Assembly (NCBI GenBank): GCA_005773145.1
Contig: SXHS01000161.1
Span: 1-24,659, forward strand
Source of the DNA: Planctomycetaceae bacterium
GTDB taxonomy: Bacteria; Planctomycetota; Planctomycetia; Pirellulales; Pirellulaceae
Length of the DNA stretch: 24,659 nucleotides
Direction: 5' to 3'
Shown: positions 1 to 8,222 of the stretch, piece after piece
How the letters are laid out: each line of letters starts with the position of its first letter
How positions within the stretch are numbered: position 1 is the first letter of the stretch
Made by a program: the position numbers and the translations under genes
The notes under the pieces: model-generated
Told to the model about the DNA's origin: nothing
What the model saw: only the letters and a program-made list of their open reading frames with translations
The model's database searches: none

Positions 1-764
1 AATTGGGCGAGCGACTTTGCGGCTCCAGCAATTTCTTCCGCTGATAACTGACCATTCGCGTCGGTGTCAAGCACGGCCAGCAAGGGTCCTGGGCCCGGCG
101 GCCCGGGGAGGAATCCTTCCAATCCGAGTCGTCCCAGAGCGCCATTTCCAAAGGGGCCCGGCGCTCCTGGCGCATCTCCGGTGCCTGCGGCCCCGTTGGG
201 TCCGGGGCGTGACGCCTGAAGTCGTTGAAACAGTTGACGGAACTGATCGCGGGTGATTTCGCCTTCTTGAGGCAATTGGGCGAGCAGTCGACGCATCGGG
301 CCTTTGCTGTCTTCCGGCCGTTCTCCGGCAGTCAACCGGTTGTCCTTATCTTGATCGAGACGGTCGAAGATCCGATCGGGATCCAAACGCAGGCCACCGG
401 CGCCACCACGGTCGCCAACGATGCCTTCGCGTAGTAGGCCGGGGATATTCGTTGGCTCGTCATCCTGGGTGCCCGTGTCAAACTCGTTGGCGGTGAGTTT
501 ACCGTCTTGATCGGCATCCCCCCGTTTCAGCACGCGTTCGAAAAGGCGACGATCTTCCTCGGACACTTCATCGGCAGCGATGACGCCGTCTTGGTCCGAA
601 TCCAAGCGAGAGAACAAATCCTCTTCGGCCTCGGCCCCGACCGAGAGCGGGCAGGCCAAGCACAACCATCCTAGGACAAGAAACGTTGGCCGAAACCAGG
701 GTCTCAACGCCAACGACCCCGCGGATGGAGGTAGCCGCCGTTCCTTCGAGATACGAGGGTGCAT
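1..764 (-). CDS. Secreted EF-hand calcium-binding protein (partial, C-terminus outside window)
   Basis: The frame is open from ATG at 764 to the left edge (254 codons seen), so only the N-terminal part is present. An AGGAGC Shine-Dalgarno sequence lies about 9 bases before the ATG. A long basic N-region is followed by a hydrophobic stretch (residues 27-42) and a probable signal cleavage near GAEA (43-46). Four EF-hand loops of the DxDxDG form are visible: 55-66 (DSDQDGVIAADE), 83-94 (DADQDGKLTANE), 137-148 (DQDKDNRLTAGE) and 233-244 (DTDANGQLSAEE). A Gly/Pro-rich linker lies around 190-225. The loops imply calcium binding outside the cytoplasm. Secreted multi-EF-hand proteins are common in planctomycetes, but their roles are mostly unknown. 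No partner gene is visible, because the left neighbour is outside the window. The EF-hand assignment is secure; the function is open. Confidence 0.9.
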   Translation of the reverse strand, partial: MHPRISKERRLPPSAGSLALRPWFRPTFLVLGWLCLACPLSVGAEAEEDLFSRLDSDQDGVIAADEVSEEDRRLFERVLKRGDADQDGKLTANEFDTGTQDDEPTNIPGLLREGIVGDRGGAGGLRLDPDRIFDRLDQDKDNRLTAGERPEDSKGPMRRLLAQLPQEGEITRDQFRQLFQRLQASRPGPNGAAGTGDAPGAPGPFGNGALGRLGLEGFLPGPPGPGPLLAVLDTDANGQLSAEEIAGAAKSLAQ

Positions 765-907
765 CGAGTGTTGCTCCTAAAAAATTGAGAAATGTCGCTT
801 GTGCCGGTCGCCCAGGCGCTGTGGCAATTCCGAGTGAACGGCTGTAGCAAGTTACTTCTATCCTATAGGTATAACCGATGAGGGACGGGAAAGTTTCGCG
901 CTGTCCG

Positions 908-947
908 ATAGGATCTTGGGCATGTGTGTGCGGCGAGTCCTATTTTT
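908..947 (+). terminator. Hairpin followed by T5
   Basis: ATAGGA (908-913) pairs with TCCTAT (938-943). The stem continues inward past a one-base bulge as CTTG/CGAG, giving about 10 bp. It is followed directly by a run of five T (943-947). It could be an intrinsic terminator, or part of the structured region that follows. Confidence 0.3.
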
Positions 948-1146
948 CACGCGTTGGGGGGCCCGTTGAAAGTAAGAGGTATGGTGGTGCTAGCAGGACT
1001 TTACCCCCTAGGTCCTGCAGACTACCCCCCGCCGCACAGACGGCATTGCCCGTATTCTCCCTGTCTTCTGAGGATGTAAGTTGCCCGCCGTCTCGGCGCA
1101 GGCAACGATATTGCCGTCCATTCGGGGTAGGCCTATACTTTGGCGG

Positions 1147-1188
1147 GCCGCCAGCAGGGGATCCCGCTGGCCGGCGGCAAGTTTTTTT
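1147..1188 (+). terminator. Probable Rho-independent terminator
   Basis: A GC-rich stem forms from GCCGCCAGC on the left and GCTGGC plus GCGGC on the right, with a two-base bulge and a ten-base loop. A T7 run (1182-1188) follows two to three bases after the stem. No gene ends just upstream on this strand, which is why a non-coding transcript is suspected. Confidence 0.55.
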
Positions 1189-1418
1189 CATGCCGATCGA
1201 ACCACGGATGCGGGGCATGCGTAGTGAAGGGTGTTGCTTATCATGAACGTGGGTGCCGCGAACGCATCCCAGCCGTCACGATGACGCAGGAACTCAACAT
1301 AGGGCCAATCGGATGGCCGGTCCGATCCGGCAAAGCTGATACAGAAGTCGGGAAGGCGCAGAACGTTACAAGGAGGCCGTGGCAAGGAATCGTCGACTCG
1401 CGTGGGTGCCGAGACGAT

Positions 1419-1450
1419 AAGAGTGTTACACTGGAAGAGTGTTACACTGG
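1419..1450. repeat. Perfect 16-bp tandem duplication
   Basis: The unit AAGAGTGTTACACTGG occurs twice with no spacer (1419-1434 and 1435-1450) in non-coding DNA upstream of flgM. It could be a recent slippage duplication or a paired binding site. Nothing else recognisable was seen between 1189 and 1700. Confidence 0.8.
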
Positions 1451-1723
1451 CGCAAGAGCACGCAAAGTCAGCCCTCGTCTGTCACGGACTGCCGCCCACG
1501 ACACGGAACGCGTTGCCGCCGCACAAGAGTACGATCGTTAAGAAATAGTGGGACCGGTAGAACTTTCAACTTATCGCTGCTGTTCCAGCAACGTTTCGTT
1601 GTTACTTGAGATCCAATACCTAAGATCGAATACGGGGATCCGACGCACGAGTCGAGGGTCACAAAGGTTGTGGCCAAGAGCATCGTGTGGCAGTGTTCCT
1701 CATAGTGACGGGGGAGAGATACC

Positions 1724-2002
1724 ATGCAGATTTACGGCTCCAGCCATGTACATGGCCCTCAGGGCATCAACCCGCCGCATCGGACGGCCTCGCGACCGAC
1801 AGGTGCAGCGGATCGTGTTGCGGCCTCCGATCAATTGGACATCTCGCGCGAGGCCGAGTTGGTGAGCCAAGTGCGCGACTTGCCGGACGTTCGCGCCGAG
1901 CGTGTGGCCCAGGTGCGTGCTCAGATTCAAGCTGGAAACTACGAAACAAGCGATAAATTGGACATTGCACTCGGCCGTTTGTTGGACGAGTTCAGCGCCT
2001 AG
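1724..2002 (+). CDS. flgM: FlgM-type anti-sigma-28 factor
   Basis: This 92-residue protein fits the size of FlgM, which binds and inhibits the flagellar sigma factor FliA (sigma-28) until it is exported through the finished hook-basal body. The C-terminal half has the family pattern: SDQLDIS (about 35-41), then PDVRAERVAQVRAQIQAGNY (about 54-73), then a final helix ending GRLLDEF. The N-terminal 30 residues are low in predicted structure, as expected for this mostly disordered family. The start is ATG 1724, with GGGGGAGAG at 1710-1718 placed well as a ribosome binding site. No flagellar gene adjoins it, so it is an orphan copy. No convincing sigma-28 promoter was found upstream. The assignment rests on the C-terminal pattern and length. 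Confidence 0.75.
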   Translation: MQIYGSSHVHGPQGINPPHRTASRPTGAADRVAASDQLDISREAELVSQVRDLPDVRAERVAQVRAQIQAGNYETSDKLDIALGRLLDEFSA

Positions 2003-2020
2003 TGCATCCCCCGCGCATGA

Positions 2021-2052
2021 TGGGGTCCCACGAGACGATTCCGTGGGGCCTT
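2021..2052 (+). terminator. Possible terminator after flgM
   Basis: GGTCCCAC (2023-2030) pairs with GTGGGGCC (2042-2049), including one G-T pair, around an 11-base loop. Only three T follow. It sits 19 bases after the flgM stop codon. The T-run is weak, so this is tentative. Nothing else was identified between here and the Fur-family gene. Confidence 0.35.
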
Positions 2053-2302
2053 TCGGGGTGCGGCCGGCTGCGGTTGAGTTCTCATCGTATGACACCAGTT
2101 TGCCAGTGGGCCCGCAGGAGCCACACATGTCGGCCCGAGGCAGGCCCCGAACGGGGGCACGGCATCATGGGTCGGCCAACGGGAAGCACCTGGGCGAAAC
2201 GACGATCGGGTTCACACAGCCTGTTATCTCGTGGCCGATCGGTTAGAATGGAGGGGATGTGGTCCTTGTACGCCGCTCCTCTCCGTTCGAAAGCCCCGCT
2301 TC

Positions 2303-2809
2303 ATGGCCGATAGTTTTACTTTGGGAACCGTCGAGGTCTCGTTATCGCCCCAGGAGCGATTCGAAGAGTTTCTGCAGAGCCGGGGCAAGCGAATTACCCA
2401 GCAGCGGCGCGTATTGGTGGAGCACATTTTTCGTCGACACGAGCATTTCGATGCGGATGAGCTGACCGATGAATTGGGCCGCCGGGACATTTCTCCGCGC
2501 GTGAGCCGTCCCACGGTTTACCGTACCCTGAGTGAACTGGTCGATGCCGGATTGCTCCGTAAGTTCGAAATTGGTGGTCGTTCCGTCTACGAACACGATT
2601 ACGGTTATCCTCAGCACGACCACATGCACTGCCAGACGTGCAACAAGCTCTACGAGTTCAGCAATGATGAATTGGCCCAATTGCGTGATCGCGTGGCGCG
2701 CGAGTACGGGTTTCGTGTGACGGGGCACCGATTCATCATTACCGGAATCTGTCAGAAGTGCCGTGCGGCGCAGCAGCAGCGGCGCAAGCGCCCGGTGGAC
2801 TTGGTCTAG
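2303..2809 (+). CDS. Fur-family metalloregulator
   Basis: This is a 168-residue cytoplasmic DNA-binding regulator of the Fur/Zur/PerR superfamily. The N-terminal winged helix spans about residues 17-95, with the conserved VSRPTVYRTLSELVDAGLL segment (67-85). The C-terminal metal-binding and dimerisation half contains HDHMHCQTC (105-113) and CQKC (150-153), giving the four-cysteine structural zinc site (C110, C113, C150, C153). The regulatory-site histidines at 105, 107 and 109 are present. An in-frame GTG at 2231 would add 24 residues unlike the family, and a TAGAAT -10-like box (2244-2249) lies inside that extension, so ATG 2303 is preferred. No clear Shine-Dalgarno precedes it. Sequence alone cannot separate Fur, Zur and PerR. 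A zinc role is possible given the metal island about 8 kb away, but this is inference. The gene converges on purB. Confidence 0.9.
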   Translation: MADSFTLGTVEVSLSPQERFEEFLQSRGKRITQQRRVLVEHIFRRHEHFDADELTDELGRRDISPRVSRPTVYRTLSELVDAGLLRKFEIGGRSVYEHDYGYPQHDHMHCQTCNKLYEFSNDELAQLRDRVAREYGFRVTGHRFIITGICQKCRAAQQQRRKRPVDLV

Positions 2810-2829
2810 CCGGCTCGACAGGGATCCGA

Positions 2830-4260
2830 CTAGACGTTGATTTCCACATGGGATTTTAGGGCGTCTGGGAATTGGGCTCGGAGGGGCTGGACGACGTCCG
2901 CGACGAAGCGATCCACCTGTTCTGGGGCGCGTCCGATCAGGCCACGGGGATCGAGGGTAGCATCGAGCGGGACGTTGGCGAAGCGTGGATCGCGTCGGAG
3001 CCGTTCCAGCAAGTCGTTGGGGAGGCCCTCAACCTTCATCACGTGCGCTGCGGCCTGACTGTGTTGCCGAATGGCCTCGTGCAATTCTTGGCGATCGCCA
3101 CCGGCCGCGACGCCGGCCATGAGGATGTTTTCGGTCGCCATGAAGGGGAGATGCTCGCGCAGATTGCGGGAGATGACGCCCGGATAAACCACCAGGCCGG
3201 TGACCACGTTCTGATAGAGACGCAGGACGGCGTCGATGGCCAAAAAGGCCTGGGGGATCACCAGCCGGCGGTTGGCGCTATCGTCGAGCGTGCGCTCCAT
3301 CCACTGAGTTGCGAAAGTATTTCCTGCGCTGGACTGGAGGCTCATCGCGAACCGAGCCAAGGAGCAGATGCGCTCGCTACGCATGGGATTGCGCTTGTAA
3401 GCCATGGCGGACGAGCCGATCTGGTGTTGTTCAAAAGGTTCTTCGAGCTCCTGTCGGCTGGCGAGTAAACGCAGATCGGTGGCTGCCTTGTGGGCGCTTT
3501 GGCCAATGCCGGACAGGACATCGATAATCTGGACGTCGACCTTGCGGGAATAGGTTTGTCCCGTCACTTTGTAGGGTTCTGAAAATCCCATTTTTCGGGC
3601 GATGGTCTGTTGCAGTTGCTCCACACGCTGATGGTCCCCTTGAAACATTTCCAAAAAACTGGCTTGCGTGCCCGTTGTTCCTTGTACGCCGCGGCAGCGT
3701 AGTTGATCCAGACGGTGCAAGACCTCGTCCATATCCAGCGCCAGGTCGTAGGCCCACAAGCAGGCACGCTTGCCGACCGTCGTTGGTTGCGCCGGTTGTA
3801 AATGGGTCAATCCCAAACAAGGGAGGTCACGTTGCTCGGTCGCGAAGCTACCCAGGCGGTCAATGACCGCGACCAGGCGATCGCGAACCATCTCCAGCGC
3901 CCGGCGCATCAGGATGAGATCCGTGTTGTCGGTCACGTAGCAACTCGTGGCCCCCCAGTGAATGATCGGACGGGCCTGCGGACAAAGATCGCCATAGGCA
4001 TGCACATGAGCCATAACGTCATGACGAAATTGTCGTTCGTAACGGGCCACGGCCGCGAAGTCGATGTCCTCGATATGGGCACGCATCTCTTGCAATTGGG
4101 CATCGCTAATGGCCAGCCCCAATTCTTGCTGGCTTTCAGCCAGAAAGATCCACAGCCGGCGCCAGGTTGCATGCCGATTCTGGGCCCCCCATAAACGACT
4201 CATTTCCGGCGAGGCATAGCGGGAAATCAGCGGGTTATCGTACATTTCCATGGAGCTCAT
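2830..4260 (-). CDS. purB: Adenylosuccinate lyase
   Basis: This 476-residue member of the fumarase/aspartase superfamily carries out two steps of purine synthesis: SAICAR to AICAR plus fumarate, and adenylosuccinate to AMP plus fumarate. The signature loop SSAMAYKRNPMRSE is at 283-296. HWGATSCYVTDN (101-112) and THLQPAQPT (152-160, with the conserved active-site His) are also present. The form of the signature, with YKRNPMRSE, recalls the longer eukaryote-like branch of PurB rather than the short Bacillus type. The start is set at ATG 4260, preceded by GGGA about 9 bases upstream. An in-frame TTG at 4275 and a further ATG three codons downstream are alternatives. The gene lies 79 bases after the HD-domain gene on the same strand, so the two may share a transcript. 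It is tail-to-tail with the Fur-family gene, with only 20 bases between them. Confidence 0.96.
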   Translation of the reverse strand: MSSMEMYDNPLISRYASPEMSRLWGAQNRHATWRRLWIFLAESQQELGLAISDAQLQEMRAHIEDIDFAAVARYERQFRHDVMAHVHAYGDLCPQARPIIHWGATSCYVTDNTDLILMRRALEMVRDRLVAVIDRLGSFATEQRDLPCLGLTHLQPAQPTTVGKRACLWAYDLALDMDEVLHRLDQLRCRGVQGTTGTQASFLEMFQGDHQRVEQLQQTIARKMGFSEPYKVTGQTYSRKVDVQIIDVLSGIGQSAHKAATDLRLLASRQELEEPFEQHQIGSSAMAYKRNPMRSERICSLARFAMSLQSSAGNTFATQWMERTLDDSANRRLVIPQAFLAIDAVLRLYQNVVTGLVVYPGVISRNLREHLPFMATENILMAGVAAGGDRQELHEAIRQHSQAAAHVMKVEGLPNDLLERLRRDPRFANVPLDATLDPRGLIGRAPEQVDRFVADVVQPLRAQFPDALKSHVEINV

Positions 4261-4339
4261 TGTCAGTATTCCCAAGTTGTCCTCGTCGGGACTCTAAACT
4301 TCTTGGCATGATCCCAATCAGGATGTGATCACTACAGGT

Positions 4340-5740
4340 TCACATATTGGTTAGCGCATCCACCGGCTGTTCCCCCAGCAACTGATCGAGGGCCGCGGCC
4401 AGCTCCCGCGCGTGGTCTTGTGATTGAGCATAGATGCGGCAAATTCGCTGACTCACCGGCAGATAGCGAAACAACTGATGATCGGTCAGCGGTCGAATAC
4501 GATCCTGGGCTGAATCATAAAGGAAATTTTGGTCTTTGGCCGGTCCCCGAGTATGCGGTCGATACAGATGGTGGGCGATGTCGACTCGCAAGGGCTCTTG
4601 CGCCACGTTTCGAGGGAGTTGCTTTCTCAGTCGCTGCACGACCAGGTCCGCGTCGCTGAAGATGCTGCTGGTCTCCACATCGCTGGATCCAAAGGCAAGA
4701 GGCCGTTGGCAGACCATCTTCCACGAAATCTGCCGTGACAAAAACCGCTGCCAACGCTCCCCTAGTTCGCGAAACGGCGGCTCATCTTGGGTTGCCCAGC
4801 GGCTTACGTCGACGAGGAATGACGATTCCGTGAACCGCTGGTAGGCGCGCAGATCGTCGAGCGGGTTTCCGGCGAGCAGATGCTGCTTGCTGTCGGCAAA
4901 CAGGTCGGTCAATTCCAGGTCGATGGCGCGGACCGTCCGGTGGAAGTAGACGGTTCGAAACAACTCGGCGCGGACATTCAAGAACCGGAGCAGGGCGTCC
5001 ATTCCTCGATCATGAATTGTCAGGCCACGCTCGCTAAAGAAGCTGTAGTGCAACAAGCGGTCCAAGTCGAAAGCACGTTGACTGTAGCCCGTCATGTACG
5101 CATCGCGCAGCACGAAATCCATATTGTCGATCGTGTAGATGCCGCAGAGGAGGCTCCGCAGAAACTTGAGCCAGCGAGGTTGGACAGCCCCCTCGCCGTC
5201 GCGAGGCCGCGTGATCAAAAAGGCGATCCAATCGGGATCGAGTACCTCGTCGCTGGACAATTCGCCTTGAGGCGTGCGCCGCAAGCGGCTCAGCAACGGC
5301 GCCAGGTCCTGCCGTATGATGGCCGCGCCGACCGTTTCATGCGTCAAACCATATTCCTGCAGGAACTGCGCGTCGAAGAAATGGCCGAAGGGCCCGTGCC
5401 CCACGTCGTGTAACAAGCCGGCCATCCGCATCAGAGCGTCCACGCAACCGCGGCTGGGCACATCCGGGCAGACCTGCCGCAGGCTATCGTACAGCCGTTG
5501 TACCGCCAGGCTGGCCAGGTGCATCACCCCCACCACGTGCTGGAAGCGAGAATGCTCGGCTGACGGAAAAACCATCCAGGCGGTTTGCAGTTGATGAATG
5601 TGCCGCAGACGCTGGACCCATCCATGGTCCAGCAAATGCCGCTCCGTCAGCTCGTCGGCCCGTCCTGTGACGGGCGTGGTGAAGGGAATGTAACCGTGTA
5701 GGGGATCATAGCTGAGACTGACCGAGTTTATCCGATCCAT
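4340..5740 (-). CDS. HD-superfamily phosphohydrolase (dNTPase-like, COG1078 type)
   Basis: This 466-residue protein has the metal-binding HD pattern of the SAMHD1/dGTPase-like group: SRFQHVVGVMHLA (64-76, first His at 68), LLHDVGHGPFGHFFD (109-123, His111-Asp112) and DNMDFVLRDAYMTG (205-218, last metal Asp). Such proteins hydrolyse nucleotides or other phosphate esters in the cytoplasm, and several act on dNTPs. The substrate here is unknown. The start MDRINSVSLSYDPLHGYIPF matches how the family begins; a 36-residue upstream extension to 5848 is unlike it. No strong ribosome binding site precedes ATG 5740. purB follows 79 bases downstream, consistent with but not proof of a nucleotide-metabolism link. 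Confidence 0.9.
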   Translation of the reverse strand: MDRINSVSLSYDPLHGYIPFTTPVTGRADELTERHLLDHGWVQRLRHIHQLQTAWMVFPSAEHSRFQHVVGVMHLASLAVQRLYDSLRQVCPDVPSRGCVDALMRMAGLLHDVGHGPFGHFFDAQFLQEYGLTHETVGAAIIRQDLAPLLSRLRRTPQGELSSDEVLDPDWIAFLITRPRDGEGAVQPRWLKFLRSLLCGIYTIDNMDFVLRDAYMTGYSQRAFDLDRLLHYSFFSERGLTIHDRGMDALLRFLNVRAELFRTVYFHRTVRAIDLELTDLFADSKQHLLAGNPLDDLRAYQRFTESSFLVDVSRWATQDEPPFRELGERWQRFLSRQISWKMVCQRPLAFGSSDVETSSIFSDADLVVQRLRKQLPRNVAQEPLRVDIAHHLYRPHTRGPAKDQNFLYDSAQDRIRPLTDHQLFRYLPVSQRICRIYAQSQDHARELAAALDQLLGEQPVDALTNM

Positions 5741-5944
5741 GGGCCCATTATGGGCGATGCTAGCGAGCTGGCCAAGCCGGCTTGGTCTGGGCACGGGGGC
5801 GGGTATGCCAGCAAAACTTGCAACGGCGAGTCTTGTACAGCAGGGCAATTGCCGATAGATATAAGGCTAGCGTTTGAGGGGGCCTGATTCCGGGGTGCGC
5901 GCTGCGTCGGTGGTTGACGCACTCAGGGCAGCCATAGCCACAGC

Positions 5945-5983
5945 GTTCCTGGGTGTCCTGGTTCCTGGGTGTCCTGTTAGTCC
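5945..5983. repeat. 16-bp tandem repeat with a GGAC-type motif
   Basis: GTTCCTGGGTGTCCTG occurs twice in tandem (5945-5960, 5961-5976). It merges into TGTCCTGTTAGTCC (5970-5983). That sequence matches the complement of the 22444-22475 repeat unit at 13 of 14 positions, so the two loci share a short repeat family. It lies in the 377-base gap between the HD gene start and the gene at 6118. No other feature was recognised in that gap beyond an A/T-rich stretch near 6068-6080. Confidence 0.7.
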
Positions 5984-6117
5984 TGCGTCGGCTGGATGCC
6001 GCGGCCGCTGGGATCCCTGCCGCCCCCATGCAGTGTCCGCGAAACGGTGAACTGAAACCGCCCCGCCTAAAATATAGCTAACCCCATTTTCAAATTACCA
6101 ACAGAGGGAGACAGCCG

Positions 6118-8121
6118 GTGTCTCGATTCTCCACATATTGGAACGCGCCGGCGGCTTTCGCCGTCGTTTGGCTGTGTGTCGGCTCGCTGCATGCGGCGCC
6201 CACCACGGCCGAATTACTGCCCCAAACCACCAAAGCTTGCGTCGTGGTTACCAGCGTGACTCAGCTACGCGAAAATTGGGAAAAGACGCAATTGGGCCAG
6301 TTGTGCAACGACCCGTCGATGAAGCCATTTGTTGAGGACATTCGTCAACAGCTGAAGGATCGCTTCAGCCGGACCGGCGTCCGTTTGGGCCTCTCCTATA
6401 GTGATGTGCGGGAAGTGTGTACCGGCCATTTCTGCCTAGCCGCCATCCAGCCGGATGGAGTTGCGAGTCGTCATGCGTTGGTCGTCTTGGCCGACATCTC
6501 CGGACATGAGGCAGCGCACCAGAAGTTGCGCGAGAAGGTCCAAGCCAGTCTGACGGGGCAGGGGGCCACCCACGCAACGCGCACGGTCAGCGATACGGAA
6601 TTGACCATCTACCAAATTTCGGCCAAGGGGAAGGGCAACACGACGGAGACCCATGAGGTCGTGATCTTTGTCCGGGACGGGCAATTGGTAGCGTGTGACG
6701 ACGAAAAAACCGCCTTGGCAATCCTGGAACGATTCGGCAGCGCGACGCCGGCTGCCGACAGCTTGGCTCAACTGAAGTCCTACCAGCAAGTGGTCCAGCA
6801 CTGCAGTGAGGCGGCCGGTTCGCTGCAGCCGCTCGTGCATTGGTTTGTGGAGCCCCTTGGCTACGCCCGCGTGATGCGGGCTGCGGCCGGAGGACGCAAG
6901 CGACGAGGCACGGACTACCTGAAGGTGCTCGAGAATCAGGGATTCGGTGCCGTGCAGGCCGTGGGTGGTTACGTGAATTTGATGACCGAATCGCACGAGA
7001 TCCTCCACCGCACCTTTGTCTATGCCCCAGCGGTGGAAGCGGTTCCCGGGGAAAAGAACGCGTCAGGAGACACCGATAAATATCGATTGGCTGCCCGCAT
7101 GCTGAATTTCCCCAACGCCACCGATGCGGCGGCCATGCATCCGCAGAACTGGATTCCACGGCAACTCTCCACGTACTTGACATTCAATTGCAAGCTACAA
7201 AACGCCTTTGACTACTCCGAGACGCTCGTCGATGAGGTGGCGGGTGACCGTGGGTTATTCCGCGCCACACTGGATGGTTTGCGCACCGATCCCAGTGGCC
7301 CACAGATCGACATTCGCAATGAAATTGTCGCCCACCTCGGTGAACGGGCAACCATGTTCTCCGTGCAAGAATTGCCGGCTAATACGCAAAGCGAACGGCT
7401 GGTGTTGGCGATTGAGTTGATCAATGCCGATGCAGTGGCCCAGAGTCTCAACCGGATGATGGAATCGGATCCCGACGCGCAGAAGCGCGAGGTTTCCGGA
7501 AAAACCATCTGGGAAATCGTGAGCGAGCCGGAAGAGGAGACGCCCGCCGTCGTCATTGATGGCCTCGGCCCCCCGGGACTGCCTGCGGCGGCGGCTGACG
7601 AGGAGGAGGAGGAAGAGCGAAAACTGCTCGAAAATGCCGCTCTGGCCGTGCTCAATGGTCACCTGATGGTCGCCTCAAATGTCGATTCGCTGGTCCGGTT
7701 GATTGAGTCCCCACCGGCGGAGGGAGATCGGCTGGCCGACGCGGAGGATTATCTTACCATCAGCCAATCTTTGACCGATTTGGGCTGTGACCAACACTCG
7801 ATGCGATTCTTCACACGCACCGATGAAGAGCATCGAACGACCTACGAATTGATTCGCCAAGGCAAGATGCCGGAGGGAGAAACCCTATTGGCTCGGATCC
7901 TCAATCGGCTGATGGGTCCCGAGGAAAAAGGCGTGTTGCGCCAACAGCAGATTGATGGCCACCAATTGCCTGAGTATCAGGTCGTACGTCGATATCTGGG
8001 GCCAGCGGGCATGTTTCTATCGTCCCATGATGACGGGTGGATGCTCACCGGCTGCCTGTTGACCAAAAACGAACCGACCGACGAAACGGTACCCGCTCTG
8101 AGCACGGCTTCGGCCGAGTAA
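6118..8121 (+). CDS. Secreted protein of unknown function (667 aa)
   Basis: The gene starts at GTG 6118 with GAGGGAG about 7 bases upstream. The N-terminus has a signal peptide (hydrophobic core about 11-25, likely cleavage near LHAAP, 25-29), so the product is exported. I do not recognise a catalytic motif. The body is a long mixed alpha/beta sequence opening with LLPQTTKACVVVTSV. It recalls large secreted planctomycete proteins in which a repeated domain begins 'lLP.tt.a.v.v.d...l...w..t.lg.l..dp...pF...'; this resemblance is from memory. An acidic patch of six Glu (495-500) separates the last third, where NAALAVLNGHLMVASNVDSL resembles the DUF3352-like 'dg.lvv.s.....l' segments. No cysteine-rich or metal-binding cluster is evident. 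It stands alone, with 5' and 3' intergenic regions of about 380 and 360 bases, so context gives no role. Confidence 0.88.
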   Translation: MSRFSTYWNAPAAFAVVWLCVGSLHAAPTTAELLPQTTKACVVVTSVTQLRENWEKTQLGQLCNDPSMKPFVEDIRQQLKDRFSRTGVRLGLSYSDVREVCTGHFCLAAIQPDGVASRHALVVLADISGHEAAHQKLREKVQASLTGQGATHATRTVSDTELTIYQISAKGKGNTTETHEVVIFVRDGQLVACDDEKTALAILERFGSATPAADSLAQLKSYQQVVQHCSEAAGSLQPLVHWFVEPLGYARVMRAAAGGRKRRGTDYLKVLENQGFGAVQAVGGYVNLMTESHEILHRTFVYAPAVEAVPGEKNASGDTDKYRLAARMLNFPNATDAAAMHPQNWIPRQLSTYLTFNCKLQNAFDYSETLVDEVAGDRGLFRATLDGLRTDPSGPQIDIRNEIVAHLGERATMFSVQELPANTQSERLVLAIELINADAVAQSLNRMMESDPDAQKREVSGKTIWEIVSEPEEETPAVVIDGLGPPGLPAAAADEEEEEERKLLENAALAVLNGHLMVASNVDSLVRLIESPPAEGDRLADAEDYLTISQSLTDLGCDQHSMRFFTRTDEEHRTTYELIRQGKMPEGETLLARILNRLMGPEEKGVLRQQQIDGHQLPEYQVVRRYLGPAGMFLSSHDDGWMLTGCLLTKNEPTDETVPALSTASAE

Positions 8122-8187
8122 GCAAGTGACGCTTGCAAGTTGGCCGGAATACGCCCCGCAGGGCAACGCCATGACGGATTTATGACG

Positions 8188-8217
8188 CTCGCTCCCAGGC
8201 TCACGCCTGGGAGCGAG
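8188..8217. repeat. Perfect 13-bp palindromic (REP-like) hairpin
   Basis: CTCGCTCCCAGGC (8188-8200) and its exact complement (8205-8217) flank a four-base loop TCAC. It lies 66 bases after the stop of the preceding gene and has no T-run. The element at 14566-14597 has the same design (TCCCAG/CTGGGA core, four-base loop), so this looks like a dispersed repeat family rather than a one-off terminator. Confidence 0.85.
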
Positions 8218-8222
8218 ATAAA

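Larger units (their letters stand above)
880..1188 (+). ncRNA. Candidate structured non-coding RNA (speculative)
   Basis: This lies in the 959-base gene-free stretch between the EF-hand gene and flgM. It has several inverted repeats. One is 908-913/938-943, extended by a CTTG/CGAG stem and followed by five T. Another is 993-999/1012-1018 (GCAGGAC/GTCCTGC). A third is 1039-1045/1112-1118 (GACGGCA/TGCCGTC), which encloses an 11-bp hairpin at 1080-1106. The stretch ends in a GC-rich stem with seven T (1147-1188). The T-runs favour plus-strand transcription. A TATAAC -10-like box at 870-875 has no good -35. No known RNA class (RNase P, tmRNA, SRP, 6S) was recognised. The short ORFs here have no recognisable protein character. 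Confidence 0.25.

Noticed and set aside
878..1246. Plus-strand ORF of 122 codons in the gene-free region
   Set aside because: The composition (rich in Arg, Pro, Ser, Cys) looks like translated non-coding GC-rich DNA. It has no ribosome binding site, and the hairpins and terminator run through it.
1140..1541. Plus-strand ORF of 133 codons
   Set aside because: It begins inside the terminator hairpin, includes the 16-bp tandem repeat, and has no recognisable protein pattern.
1621..1646. Possible sigma-28 promoter before flgM
   Set aside because: TAAG followed by a CCGA element is only a rough match to the consensus, with poor spacing.
1700..2128. Minus-strand ORF of 142 codons
   Set aside because: It is antisense to flgM, whose family pattern and ribosome binding site are clear.
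6436..7183. Minus-strand ORFs of 190 and 198 codons
   Set aside because: They are antisense to the 667-residue secreted protein, which has a signal peptide and a good ribosome binding site.
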